The notes beneath the pieces were generated by a model that ran no database searches, had not been told where the DNA came from, and worked only from the letters and a program-made list of their open reading frames with translations. Source: Mesocentrotus franciscanus (Eukaryota > Echinodermata > Echinoidea > Camarodonta > Strongylocentrotidae). From it: 64,000 nt of DNA. Positions 1-9,740 of the stretch are shown here, piece by piece. Position numbers and translations under genes: made by a program. Each line of letters starts with the position of its first letter. The stretch's first letter is position 1. The DNA lies in contig CP137682.1 of NCBI GenBank assembly GCA_037976565.1, forward strand, positions 6,012,827 to 6,076,826. The letters run 5' to 3'.

Positions 1-1251
1 CATGGACCTCGCTGTCTGAAACCATCCCGTTTATAAATTTTGCGAGCGAGTGAAGCGAGAGAGGAATAATACACTTAACTATCTCTGAAAACAACATTTC
101 TTCGTCAAAATATCCAAAGTTATATTTACATGTATTCGGGCATCTTGTGGTTTTTGATAGGCCTACTTTGTTTCAATGAAGTTGACGTTATTCCAAATAT
201 ATATTGGTATAACTAAAATACCCTCGCCCGGTTGAAGAAAAAAAACGCTATACTAGATGGTCAAAAGTTAATGTGGTAGATTGACTAGGCCGGGATGGGA
301 TATACCCCCTTGCCCCTTTAGTGAAACTGACACACTTACATACTCTCTCTGTCTCTTTTCCCCTTATGTATTCCATCTTTCAGTCCTCTCTCCATTTCTT
401 TTTTTTTCTCTGCTCTACGCTATTCCCCCACAGGGACCCCATTCGTGTTCCCAAAATCTAGGGTAAAAGGGTACTTTTCGCGCGACAAAGTCCGGCCCCG
501 CGAATTGTAAAAAAAGGGGGTGTTTTTTTCTTTCTCTCTCTCTTTTGACTCCTGAGAAATTAAAAAAGGGGGTTATAAAATATCTTGAATATCATAGATA
601 GGGGGTTACATTGAGCAGTGTTCCGGATTTAGGGGGGTCTCCAAGGCAGGAACAGCCTGCGAAAGGGGGGTTCAGAAATGTTGGCAGCCCTGAGATAGGG
701 GGTGCTTTCAAAGGGACGGAACAACTTACGTGTACCCTAAATAACACTGAGTGGGGGGCGGGTACGCTATACATCAAGGACGCAGATTGGATTATCCTTT
801 ACGCATTTTTCGAATGTACCTCTTACAACAGATTTCATTTAAGAATTCAATCATCATTTCGTCCCCACGTTACTGATTCACATGATAATAAAATATTTAA
901 AGAACGTTTTCGAGCAGTCTATCTCCTGATATTACATCACATTCTTTTTCCATCTTCCTTCATCTCTCCCCTCGCTCTTACCTTTTTTGTCTTCTTTTTT
1001 CCCTCCCCCCCTCAGCTACGCCACCGGCTCCTTGTGGTACACCTCATACGCATATAGGACTATATAACAGGCTCGATAAAAAAACACTCGCTTGAGATAA
1101 CATCAACCGTGTATGTGCCTATAAAAACATGATTATGAGAGTAAAAACATTACGGCAAAATTGTTAACGTGTTTTCTTCATATTTAGGTCTAGTGATCCC
1201 CGAAACATGTAGGCCTATTCAATGATCACAGATTCAGCGTTCAGGGAGTGA

Positions 1252-1252
<1 letters not shown>
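1..1252. other. Intergenic, repeat debris, no gene seen
   Basis: No ORF here resembles a known protein; the longest (611-1057, 148 codons) has biased composition and no recognisable domain. The stretch has GCGAGCGAGTGAAGCGAG near 45, a pyrimidine-rich run at 510-545, and G-run-rich segments at 600-720. Similar wording recurs in the transposon copies further along, so this is probably old mobile-element debris. Confidence 0.5.

Positions 1253-1324
<72 letters not shown>
1253..1324. repeat. (TAC)n microsatellite, about 24 units
   Basis: A pure trinucleotide run read directly from the sequence. On the minus strand it is (GTA)n and directly follows the 3' end of the SINE at 1325-1496, so it is best read as the simple-repeat tail of that SINE. 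Confidence 0.9.
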
Positions 1325-1325
<1 letters not shown>

Positions 1326-1496
1326 ATAAATTTATTTACCCCTCATCAGCATCAATGGTATTCTTCATGAGGGCCCTGCAATTATTATTACTCCAACAAT
1401 AGCCGGGCACCCATTTACACCTGGCTGGTGAGTGGCAAATATGGATTAATGTATTGGCAAAGAACGTTAGTGCTAGGCTGGGATTTGAACCCTCAA
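1253..1496 (-). mobile_element. tRNA-derived SINE, 3' part
   Basis: On the minus strand, 1481-1491 reads GGTTCAAATCC, a good RNA polymerase III B box. A unique body and a trinucleotide tail follow. The expected A box is not next to it; it lies about 1.5 kb away at 2989-2999, on the other side of an insertion. Together the two parts make a normal SINE with about 45 nt between A and B boxes. Confidence 0.75.
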
Positions 1497-2952
1497 GCCA
1501 AAAGCGGCCCTCCCGAGGGGGCAGGGGGCACAGTGCCCCCCACGTTTGCAAGTATCCAAAAAAGCCCCCTTTTACATAGGAAAAGTGCCCCTTTAACTTT
1601 GTAAGAGGTGCCCCTTTTTACATAGGAAGAGTGCCCCTTTTACTATGACAGGTGCCCCTATTAATTTTAAAAGTGCCTCTTCTCCTTTTTACCTCTGATA
1701 AGTACCTCTTTTATTTTAACACGTGCCCCTTTTTCTTCGACAAGATCCCAATTTTCTTTGCAATAAATTTTCAAATTTTCATTCTCATTTAAATCTGAGA
1801 GATACATGTTTTACTTGAAAAGTGCCCCTCCCCACCCCCCCCCCCTGATAAGTGCATTTTTCATCTCTGATGACTGATGAGTATCCCTTTACACCTGCCT
1901 CTTTTATTTGACACGCGACCCTTTCTTTTCTAATAAATGCTCTTTTTCCTTCCTATAAGTTCCCCTTTTCATAATTACCCCTTTTCATCTCTGATAAGTC
2001 AGTGCCCCGTTTATTTTAACATGTCCCTCGTTTTCTTTGTAATAAGAGCCACTTCCCCCTTCTCATAAAAGCCCCCTTTCACCTACGATAAATGCCCCTA
2101 TTAAAATCTGATCGGCGCCCCTTTTCTTTCAACAAATGCAAATTTTCCTTTATTATAAGTGCCCTCTTTTCATTCTCATAAGTGCCCCTTTTCATATCTG
2201 GTCAGTGCCCTTTTCAGGTGCGATAAGTTGCCCCTTTTCACCTCTGATAACTTCCCTTTTACAATGAGACGTACCCCCTTTTTCTTTCTAATGATGGACC
2301 TATCCCCTTTTCATAAATGTCCCTTTTCACCTGTTATAAATGCCCCTATCAAAATCTGATGGGTGCCTCTTTTCCGTCAAATAAATGCTCATTTCCCATT
2401 CTCATATTGCCTTTTTTCATCCCTGGTGAGTGCTTCTTTTTTTAGGTGTACGAAGTGCCCCATTTTCACCTCTGATAATTACCCTTGGTATTTTTTCTTT
2501 TCTAATTAGTGTCTTATCCTTTTTGAAAAGTGTCCCCTTTTCCTCTCATCATTAAACGTGCCCCTAATTTCAAGCGACTAAGAGCAATTTCTTATAAAAG
2601 GTCTTTTCAGTCTTCCGATATATGAATGTGCTTATAACCCCATCAGGATAAGGTTTTTCCCTCTTCATAAGATGTAATATTTTTTTCCCACTGCGACTTC
2701 CCAAATCTTAAATTTTTTCCTCGCTCGCTCGCAAATGAATTTTTCGAACCATCACACCTAACTGCAAAAGTATGATGTATAAAGATAATCAAATGTTGAA
2801 ATCATCTTTGATAATATCATCACAATGTATTGTAGGGGTATTTACCCATGTGTAAAAAATGGTATATTTTCGCTTTGAGATTTCCCTTTGTAGGTGCCCT
2901 TTAACGTTGGTGCCCCCCCCCCCACACTTTGGAAGTCGCTCGGCCGCCCCTG
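1497..2952 (-). mobile_element. 1,456-bp array-bearing element, copy 1 (inside a SINE)
   Basis: The insertion is flanked by CCTCAA at 1491-1496 and 2953-2958, a 6-bp target-site duplication, and it separates the A and B boxes of one SINE. Read on the minus strand it begins CAGGGGCGGCCGAGCG and has a conserved head of about 370 bp. That head includes CTCAAAGCGAAAATATACCA, GCGAGCGAGCGAG and CCTGATGGGGTTATAAGCAC. About 1 kb of degenerate repeats built on AAAAGGGGCACTTATCAGAG follows. The far end holds the near-palindrome GGGGGCACAGTGCCCCC at 1524-1540. No ORF resembling a transposase is present, so it is non-autonomous. Two related copies lie at 9741 and 21386. The superfamily is not recognised. 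Confidence 0.7.
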
Positions 2953-3010
2953 CCTCAACCTAGTAAGGTTGGGAGTTAAATGAATGAACCACTATACCAC
3001 GACACCTCCA
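2953..3010 (-). mobile_element. tRNA-derived SINE, 5' head
   Basis: On the minus strand, 2989-2999 reads TGGTATAGTGG, a strong A box, preceded by GGAGGTGTCG. The segment ends at the TTGAGG that is repeated at the start of the other SINE half (1491-1496). This is the 5' head of the SINE whose B box and tail lie at 1253-1496. Confidence 0.75.
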
Positions 3011-3443
3011 CATACCTAGTACATGCCCATCCATTGCCCCTTCCTCCTCCTCCTCCAGCCACGAATCCCGGATCCGCCAAAGTCAAACAACACGTCACCC
3101 CGAGCTTTAAAAGTTTTGCACAGTTATAACAAGTAGGCCTACAGTTAGGCCTATGTCAATTTCTGATACACCGTATTATTTCCCAATGGGGGTTCGTGGT
3201 ATAGGGTTCATGGTTTCCCTCAAACGCATACAAACAGGGATTACGTAAGCACAAATATAATTATGCATCTCTCTCAATGCCTCTCTTATTCGTTGTTCAA
3301 GTGAAAGTTTTGCAAGTTTGTCGAGGACTATTGATCCAGCCTCGCCCTATTGTTCAAACAAAATCTCGAGGAAGAGAGTAGCGCAGACTGGTACCAGGTT
3401 AAACCAGTTTATGAACGGCCAATGAGGAACTAATACTCTGAGC

Positions 3444-3453
3444 ATTTATAAGG
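3444..3453 (+). promoter_or_regulatory. TATA-like element upstream of lipocalin A
   Basis: ATTTATAAGG lies about 75 bp before the lipocalin A start codon, a plausible distance for a TATA box with a short 5' UTR. A second ATTTAT at 3479-3484 is less convincing. The assignment rests on sequence and position only. Confidence 0.45.
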
Positions 3454-3523
3454 AGAGTGAGGAACTCTGCTTTTAGCATTTATCAAAAGCTCCTCTACCT
3501 GACGACAGCTACACGGCCTAATT

Positions 3524-3854
3524 ATGAGAGTATTGGGTCTTCTTCTCCTCCTCGGCTTTGCCAGCTTCTCATCGGCCCAAGTCTTCGGGTTCGGTGGCTG
3601 TCCCAGAGTGCGCGTCGCTAGGGACTTCGACCTCGATCGCTACTTCGGTCGGTGGTTCCCGATCACGAAGTTTTACACCTCATACGAGGATGGACTGACG
3701 TGTGTGTCGGCGGAGTATCGACCAGGGGATGATGGTAGCATTCGTGTCATCAACTCGGGACGAACACAAGACGGAGATGTGACGGCAATTGAAGGGGTTG
3801 CTTTCCAACCCAACCCAGAGGAGGGAGCAAAGCTGCAGGTCCAGTTTTTCAGAG
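3524..3854 (+). CDS. Lipocalin A exon 1
   Basis: It encodes the signal peptide and the first half of the barrel, 110 codons plus one nucleotide. The ATG is the first one downstream of the TATA-like site and directly precedes a hydrophobic leader ending SSA-Q. The exon ends at AGAG|GTAAGT, a consensus donor. Reading past it soon hits a stop in AT-rich DNA, which confirms the splice. Residue order AKLQVQFFR at the exon end aligns with the ApoD strand before the YW motif. Confidence 0.93.
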
Positions 3855-6412
3855 GTAAGTATTTTTTTAAAATAATTTTTACAATCCATCATCTTATAAG
3901 ATATAAATACATAACAACGTGAAATACGAATTTCTGACAAAAAGACCACTTTCCAAATTCATGTGTTTTACACCTTGGTCCTGAAAAGTTTAAAATCTAG
4001 TATTACTTTAAAAAAGAGAAAATTGAAATCACAAGGTCTTATATTTACAATCAAATAGGCCTATAAGTTGACCAACATGGAAACCTTATGACAATGATGA
4101 ATATTACAAATGACGAAGTATCGGCACGGAAAATGAACAGATTTTTACAACTGCATATTATAATATTCAATTTTAAATATAATATAATGATATTGATAAA
4201 TATAAGATATACCGTATACCGTCATTGCTGATTGAATAAACTAATTTAGATATTGCCCTAAATTATTGTAATAATCTTTCATATGAAAAGGACAATACCC
4301 AGAACGGGATGTGTTATCGGAGGTTAATGAAATCTGTTTTAGTATGTGATATCGTGATTATCGTGATTATCGATTTGAACTCTATAATATTCGTAATATG
4401 TTAAAATTATCCTAATACTAATGATAACAATTGGATTTATATAGCCACGTGTAAAAAATAATGTTTGTAGATAATGTGTAAAAATATTATAATGTTTATC
4501 AATCACTGTAGCCTACAAAGCTACAAAAAGGGAATAAAAATTTTACTAAAGTATAGAAACGTGAAATTACGATTTACATGATTGGTGAAAAGTTGATGAT
4601 GTAACATAAATTTGAAGTCATGAATGTTTGGATTAAGTCCTAAATAGAATTTCAGAAATAATAATAATAATAATAATAATATTCAGCTTTTATATAGCAG
4701 TTAATACAATGTCTCTAAGCGCTTTACAGATATACTATACAATAAGAATTGTTTGACAGTTTGATTGCTGAAATCTTTTATTAGGCCTAAAAATAAAAAA
4801 TGTTGTATTGCCCTTTAGGTGCCAAAACATGGGTCGGTCGGTCGGAAATTTTTTGTTTTTTTAATTATTTTTTTAAAACTTTTTTTTAAACTCCCTCTTT
4901 GGGCTGATATTTCTCAGTTTTGAATGCTTTAAAAAAAAAATTCTCTAAAAAACGGTAAAAATAGAAAAATTTTGGGTCGGTCGCAAAGGGCAATACAACA
5001 TCTTTTTTTGTTAGGCCTTATGTAAAGAATCATTCCATTGACAGTTTGGGTTGACTGACGTATATATGTATCATCGGCCGACATGACGTACTCTCCATAA
5101 GCTTTGTCCTTAGAAATTGCTTTAAAAATCCCTTTTCCCGATTATTTTCATGGAAAAGACAAATTCAGAAGAGGGCATGTGAAATGTGTCACCCATATGT
5201 GTACATAAAGTAAAATTGATTTTATAGATAAAACAGAACGAGTTACAATTTATATTTTATAATTATAAAAAGCATTTTTTATCTTGTTGTAATTAGACCT
5301 TTGTCCGATAAAACGATATAGAGATAAAACGAAATAAATATAAAGAGAGTAAAAGACTTAAATTAACGCAACACTAAAATGTGAATTCATAGCTCTTTGT
5401 TACTCTATAATATATGGTCTACCTCATTATTTTGTTCGATATACAGTTTGTCGTAGGTATTATTATTTACATGATGTACATATGTTTATCATATGTATCA
5501 ATGATATTAATAATGTTACTGATACTAATGTTAATGTTACCAATACTAATACAGTAATTACTTATACCCTCTCTAAGTATGCAGTAATAACCTATATACT
5601 ACTCTCGTCTTACAGGGCAAACACCAGGCGATTATTGGGTTCTCGATGTGGAATACGACAGATATGCTCTTGTACACTCGTGTTCAGAAGTCTTTTTCGG
5701 CTGGTTCAACATCCAGTCCAACTGGCTTCTCGCCCGTGATCGTATGATATCCGAGGAAGTCATCGAGGATGCTTTGAGGAAGTTCGGAGAACAGGGCATC
5801 ACCGTGCAAATGTTCAGGAGAACGAATCAGAGGAATTGTGAGGGAGAACCACCACGTCCGACAGAGAGGCCTGGCACTGACAGACCACGCCCAACAGAGG
5901 GACCTGGCACCGACAGACCACGACCATCAGAGGAGCCTGAAACTGAACGACCACGTCCATCTCAGGAGCCTGGCACTGACAGACCACGTCCATCCGAGGA
6001 ACCTGGCACCGACAGACCACGCCCATCAGAGGAGCCTGAAACTGAACGACCACGTCCATCTCAGGAGCCTGGCACCGACAGACCACGCCCATCAGAGGAG
6101 CCTGAAACTGAACGACCACGTCCATCTCAGGAGCCTGGCACTGACAGACCACGTCCATCCGAGGAACCTGGCACCGACAGACCACGACCATCAGAGGAGC
6201 CTGAAACTGAACGACCACGTCCATCTCAGGAGCCTGGCACTGACAGACCGCGCCCAACAGAGGAACCTGGCACTGACAGACCACGCCCATCAGAGGAGCC
6301 TGAAACTGAACGACCACGTCCATCTGAGGAGCCTGGCACTGACAGACCGCGCCCAACCGAGGAACCTGGCACTGACAGACCACGCCCATCAGAGGGGCCT
6401 GAAACTGAATAA
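3524..6412 (+). CDS. Lipocalin A, ApoD-like, with a repetitive C-terminal tail (two exons)
   Basis: Exons 3524-3854 and 5616-6412 join in phase 1 to give 375 residues. Residues 1-18 are a signal peptide (MRVLGLLLLLGFASFSSA), so the product is probably secreted. The lipocalin fold follows: GCP near the mature N-terminus, FGRWFPITKFY (the GxW motif), GDYWVLDVEYDRYALVHSC, and NWLLARDR. Four cysteines (GGCP, LTCV, HSC, RNC) match the two disulfides of ApoD. Lipocalins of this family carry small hydrophobic ligands; the ligand here cannot be inferred. The last 186 residues are tandem 11-mers not typical of lipocalins. Neighbours B, C and D are related copies on the same strand. Confidence in the fold and gene model is high; the function is unknown. 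Confidence 0.92.
4657..4729 (-). mobile_element. L2/CR1-like LINE 3' tail fragment
   Basis: On the minus strand it reads AAAGCGCTTAGAGAC, then CTGCTATATAAAAGC, then (ATT)n. The same AAGCGC...TTGAGA...CTATATAA...(ATT)n layout ends the LINE fragment at 18.73-18.80 kb. This is a severely 5'-truncated copy in the lipocalin A intron, in the opposite orientation to the gene. Confidence 0.65.
4781..5020. mobile_element. MITE-like element with long terminal inverted repeats
   Basis: TGTTGTATTGCCCTTT (4801-4816) and its exact complement (4985-5000) face each other. Imperfect similarity extends outwards through A-rich sequence to TTAGGCCTAA (4781) and TTAGGCCTTA (5011-5020), giving arms near 36-40 bp. 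The interior is A/T homopolymer-rich with two direct copies of GGGTCGGTCG. No ORF is present. Family and target duplication are unresolved. Confidence 0.7.
5616..6412 (+). CDS. Lipocalin A exon 2
   Basis: The acceptor CTTACAG precedes GGCAAACACC. Joined to the G left by exon 1 it reads GQTPGDYWVLDVEYD in frame. It codes for the second half of the barrel with HSC and RNC cysteines and the WLLARDR motif near the barrel end, then from 5852 the 11-residue repeats, up to TAA at 6410-6412. A typical lipocalin would end near RNCEGE. Confidence 0.92.
5852..6409 (+). repeat. 33-bp coding minisatellite, 17 units
   Basis: There are sixteen full units plus one of ten residues. The unit is PRPSEEPGTDR with variants PRPSEEPETER, PRPSQEPGTDR, PRPTEEPGTDR and, at the start, PRPTERPGTDR and PRPTEGPGTDR. 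Central units are nearly identical at DNA level and appear in a recurring order (ETER, then SQEPGTDR, then SEEPGTDR), a sign of recent unequal exchange. Each unit has Pro at positions 1, 3 and 7, Ser/Thr next to Pro, and alternating charge, which predicts an extended, possibly O-glycosylated stalk. Confidence 0.9.
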
Positions 6413-6512
6413 CCGCGTTCATCCGAAGTGCCAGGAACTGACAGACAACAGCCATCAGATATTTCAGGAAGTGAAAGGCCACCCCCTCATAGATTCCAGG
6501 AACTAACAGACC
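6413..6512 (+). pseudogene. Decayed repeat units after the lipocalin A stop
   Basis: The frame stays open past the TAA and still spells weakened repeats: PRSSEVPGTDR, then QQPSDISGSER, then PPPHR. This suggests the tail was once longer and was cut by a stop within a repeat unit. Compared with the usual ETER-PRPS junction, the Arg codon has become TAA. Confidence 0.6.
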
Positions 6513-6597
6513 ACCCCCTCCTATTAACCGCTAACGTAAGAATACCCACTGATTTTCGAAATTCTTTTGTTTCATCATGTTAACTTTTAATCCGAAC

Positions 6598-6603
6598 AAT
6601 AAA
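6598..6603 (+). promoter_or_regulatory. Candidate poly(A) signal, lipocalin A
   Basis: AATAAA lies 186 nt after the stop, and another AATAAA follows at 6625-6630. Either would give a short 3' UTR. Only the hexamer supports the call. Confidence 0.45.
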
Positions 6604-6639
6604 TAGCATAAAGGAAAAATAATTAATAAAAATATATAA

Positions 6640-7149
6640 AAACATTCTTGAGATTCACCCTTATACCGCTGGACATCGCGGTGCTTTTTAGAAATAACAT
6701 TTTCTGCAAAGGGAGCTGGTGTTCCTTGTTATAAATTATTCTTTAATGGACGTCGGCCGTTGCCCCTTTTAAAACTATTTCAGCTGAAATTAATATCATA
6801 TGTAGTAAGCTAGTAACGTAAAAGAAAAATGTTAAAAATTGTTGTTTTCCTATTTTAATTTTCGCTGGTATTTATTATGTGATTATCATAACATTTTGAG
6901 TAAACGAAAACAAATTATTTCACCAAGTAATTAGTACTGAATGACATTTTATGTTCACGTTTCATACTTTAGCACTTTGATAAATCATGGTCAAGTTAGC
7001 GTGATTTCTTAAACCAGAACTGAGGTCTGCCTGTAGCCAAAGAAAGTTTCTATAACTATAAATAGAAATATAAATTGATATTCAATAATATGTATTCGTG
7101 ACCTCAAAGGCAGAGAATAGACAAGAGAGAGATCGTTCAAGGGCTAAAA
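6640..7149. other. Intergenic, no feature seen
   Basis: AT-rich sequence with no ORF of note, no clear repeat and no splice-flanked coding similarity. Confidence 0.5.
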
Positions 7150-7286
7150 AGATTAGATTAATTACGACGAATAGGGGAGTGAAAGGTAGAAAATATAAAT
7201 AATATACCAGGAAGTAATGACAAAGAAGAATACATGTCTAGATAGTGAGAAAGGAGCAAGAGACTGATTTATTAAGACAGAGAGAA

Positions 7287-7318
<32 letters not shown>

Positions 7319-7384
7319 AGAGAGAGAGAGTGGCTAGATGAAAATATAGATATCAACATAATTATAGAGAGGGAAATAACGAAT

Positions 7385-7424
<40 letters not shown>

Positions 7425-7860
7425 ATGGCGAGAGGAAAGGAGAGATATCTATATAATGAGAAGGAAAGAACATATGGGAAAGAGAGAGAGTGAGAGAAAG
7501 AGAGAGAGAATGGCGAGAGGAAAGGAGAGATATCTATATAATGAGAAGGAAAGAACAAATGGGAAAGAGAGAGTGAGAGAAAGCGAGAGAGAATGGCGAG
7601 AGGAAAGGATAGATATCTATATAATGAGAAGGAAATAACAAATGGGAAAGAGAGAGTGAGAGAAAGAGAGAGAAAATGGCGAGAGGAAAGGAGAGATATC
7701 TATAGAATGAGAAGGAAAGAATAAATGGGAAAGAAAGAGAGAGAGAACAGAAAGATGGCGACAGAGAAAGAGGGGGTAACCTTGAGAGAGAGAGAGAGAT
7801 AGAGAAAATTAGAATTGCATGAAAGAGTGTGTTACCAAGGGGTGAAGAATGCGATAGCAA
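7150..7860. repeat. GA-rich region with about 86-bp higher-order repeat
   Basis: Apart from plain (GA)n runs, a longer unit recurs four times near 7427, 7512, 7596 and 7676. It contains ATGGCGAGAGGAAAGG, then AGATATCTATA, then ATGAGAAGGAAAGAA, then ATGGGAAAGAGAG. The local ORFs on both strands are products of this repeat. Confidence 0.8.
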
Positions 7861-8559
7861 TTGAAAAGAGGGGGTAGAGGAACGCAGTATCTATAGGAGA
7901 TGGAAGGTAGACACTCAAAAAGAGCCCGAAGAGATGAGATGGAAAACGCAGAGAATTTTTAATTAATATAATTAATCATTTATAAATTAGTTTAGTTTAA
8001 TAATTAATCATGATCACGAAGCAGTCTAGCTGAAATACAACATGTCTTCGTATACAAACAATGCAATGATAAAGACAAGGCCGAAGCGGATACATGTAAT
8101 TGATTTGATTTGGCACGACCTCCTCCTCCATCTAAAATTGAACGCATAGAACAGGTAGTCTGTAGAATGATGAGGTTCATTGCTTCATTCTCATTACGTA
8201 ATGACCGCTTGTCTGTAAAATCTCCTTTGTCATTCTGTGTTGACAGGACAAGTGAGTTTACATCTCTATACAGTACCAAACTGTGACGCCACCCTACAAA
8301 CACTCGATCAGTACGAAGAATGAATAGAGTACCGAAGTGCTCACGTCATATTCACTCGTCAACAGAGCCTGCGCATGAGGTTGACCGCGAAATTATTCAA
8401 GCAACGGGCTGGAGCAGGGCAAATTCAGGGTTTGGGGCTGGTGTAATCACCGCACCATTGTTTAGCACAAAATTGATTGGAACCAGCAACCTTGACAACT
8501 TGGCCAATATGACGTCACACTTGGGTATTCTATTGCGTTTCATCGAAAATTCCCTACCT
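7861..8559. other. Intergenic, no gene recognised
   Basis: Mixed-composition sequence. Segments at 8100-8300 and 8330-8560 are less AT-rich than their surroundings and could be old transposon sequence, but no protein similarity is evident in either strand. Confidence 0.4.
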
Positions 8560-8760
8560 CGGGATGGTACATTGCTTCATTCACTTTACTCTCAATCAAG
8601 AGGTTGAAGGTTCGAATCTCTACCGGGATCGTAGTTGTCCTTAGACGCTGCATCTTAAATACATTTCTTTGCCTCTCTCTATCTTTCTTTCTCTCTTCCT
8701 CTCTCTCGTGAACCACAAGCTCTTCTATCTAGGGATAAATAAAAAAACAAATACAAATAC
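8560..8760 (+). mobile_element. tRNA-derived SINE, degenerate
   Basis: 8609-8619 reads GGTTCGAATCT, a near-perfect B box, preceded by a weak A-box-like ATGGTACATTGC about 45 nt upstream. A pyrimidine-rich body with CCGGGATCGTAGTTGTCC follows, then an A-rich tail (AAATAAAAAAACAAATACAAA) ending near 8760. This is SINE layout; the 5' end is uncertain. Confidence 0.55.
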
Positions 8761-9019
8761 AAAACCACGACTCACCTTCGACATCTTAGGGGCGGTTGCA
8801 TTTCCTGGAAAAAATAATATAAATGGAGAACATTTCGAGTGAAACTTGTTTTGTTTTGCTTCTACCATGCATACTGGATGCACGGGGCCCGGTGAACTAA
8901 TGTTTCTGAGTGAAAATCCTCCCCCCCCCCACTTTCTGACAATCCTGATCCACCCTCACCCCCCAAGTTCATTATTTCCTTTGCCTGCAAACGATCAAGC
9001 GATCGGGGGCGGTAACGTC

Positions 9020-9323
9020 CAGGGGCGGATCTAGCTTTTTGCTAAGGGGTGGGGTTGACCCAATGACGATGCGATTTTTTGTTGTTGTTGCTATTTTGAA
9101 CCCCCGTAAGTGATGTTTTCCTGGCATCTACTAACGCAATGGAGACCATAAAAAGCAGTTCATGATAACGTCTTTTAAAATCAAGTAACAGTTTAATACA
9201 CAGTTCGGGGGGGGGGTTGACCCAATGACGATGCGGATACTGTGTGGGTCTGGACACATGATGGCGTTTTTCTATGCACATCACATTTTCACTTGGCAGA
9301 CCCCTCCCGTAGATCCGCCACTG
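9020..9323. mobile_element. Short TIR element with 5-bp flanking duplication
   Basis: The left end CAGGGGCGGATCTA and the complement of the right end CAGTGGCGGATCTA match at 13 of 14 positions. ACGTC flanks both sides (9015-9019 and 9324-9328). Inside, GTTGACCCAATGACGATGCG occurs twice as direct repeats, near 9053 and 9217. No transposase is present. The same CAGTGGCGGATC terminus appears at 12645. Confidence 0.65.
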
Positions 9324-9740
9324 ACGTCGACAAACCAATTATTTAAACTTTGTTCCTTTTGGCCTCAGACAACAATACCAGAAATATTTTCAATTGTGTT
9401 TCGTAATAAATTATTACAGTGAAAGCGTGGGCTATTCTGTTGAAATAGGCCTCTATATATCTATGTATATATAACAGTATCATATTTACTAATTCTCTGG
9501 AAATGGGCATAGCTGGGTTAAAAGTAGCCTGTAAAACAGTATTATTTCGTTGGGGGATATGTTCCGCCGAGACTACGTCTGGCTTAATTCTCCGAGAGTC
9601 ATGCAGCAGACACATTATATAACTTATTATGATTATTTTTTAAATCCTTTAAGCAGACGGATTTTACTGTCCATGATTAAAGGAGCAATCTCTGCCTCGA
9701 TAAATATTTTCTCTTTATATCCAATGAGCTATCTCTCAAA

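Larger units (their letters stand above)
3855..5615 (+). other. Lipocalin A intron (1,761 bp)
   Basis: The intron starts GTAAGT and ends CTTACAG after a pyrimidine-rich stretch, in phase 1 like the intron of lipocalin C. It is AT-rich and holds a LINE/SINE tail at 4657-4729 and a TIR element at 4781-5020. No coding signal was seen inside. Confidence 0.85.

Noticed and set aside
611..1057. 148-codon plus-strand ORF
   Set aside because: It runs through transposon-like G-run sequence and a pyrimidine tract, with no domain.
1497..2952. Helitron for the array-bearing element, because of the near-palindrome near one end
   Set aside because: Helitrons insert without target duplication, whereas this copy has a clear 6-bp duplication and no CTRR terminus.
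5814..6506. Two 222-codon ORFs in other frames of the lipocalin tail
   Set aside because: They are shadows of the 33-bp repeat. The sense frame is fixed by the lipocalin domain and splice phase.
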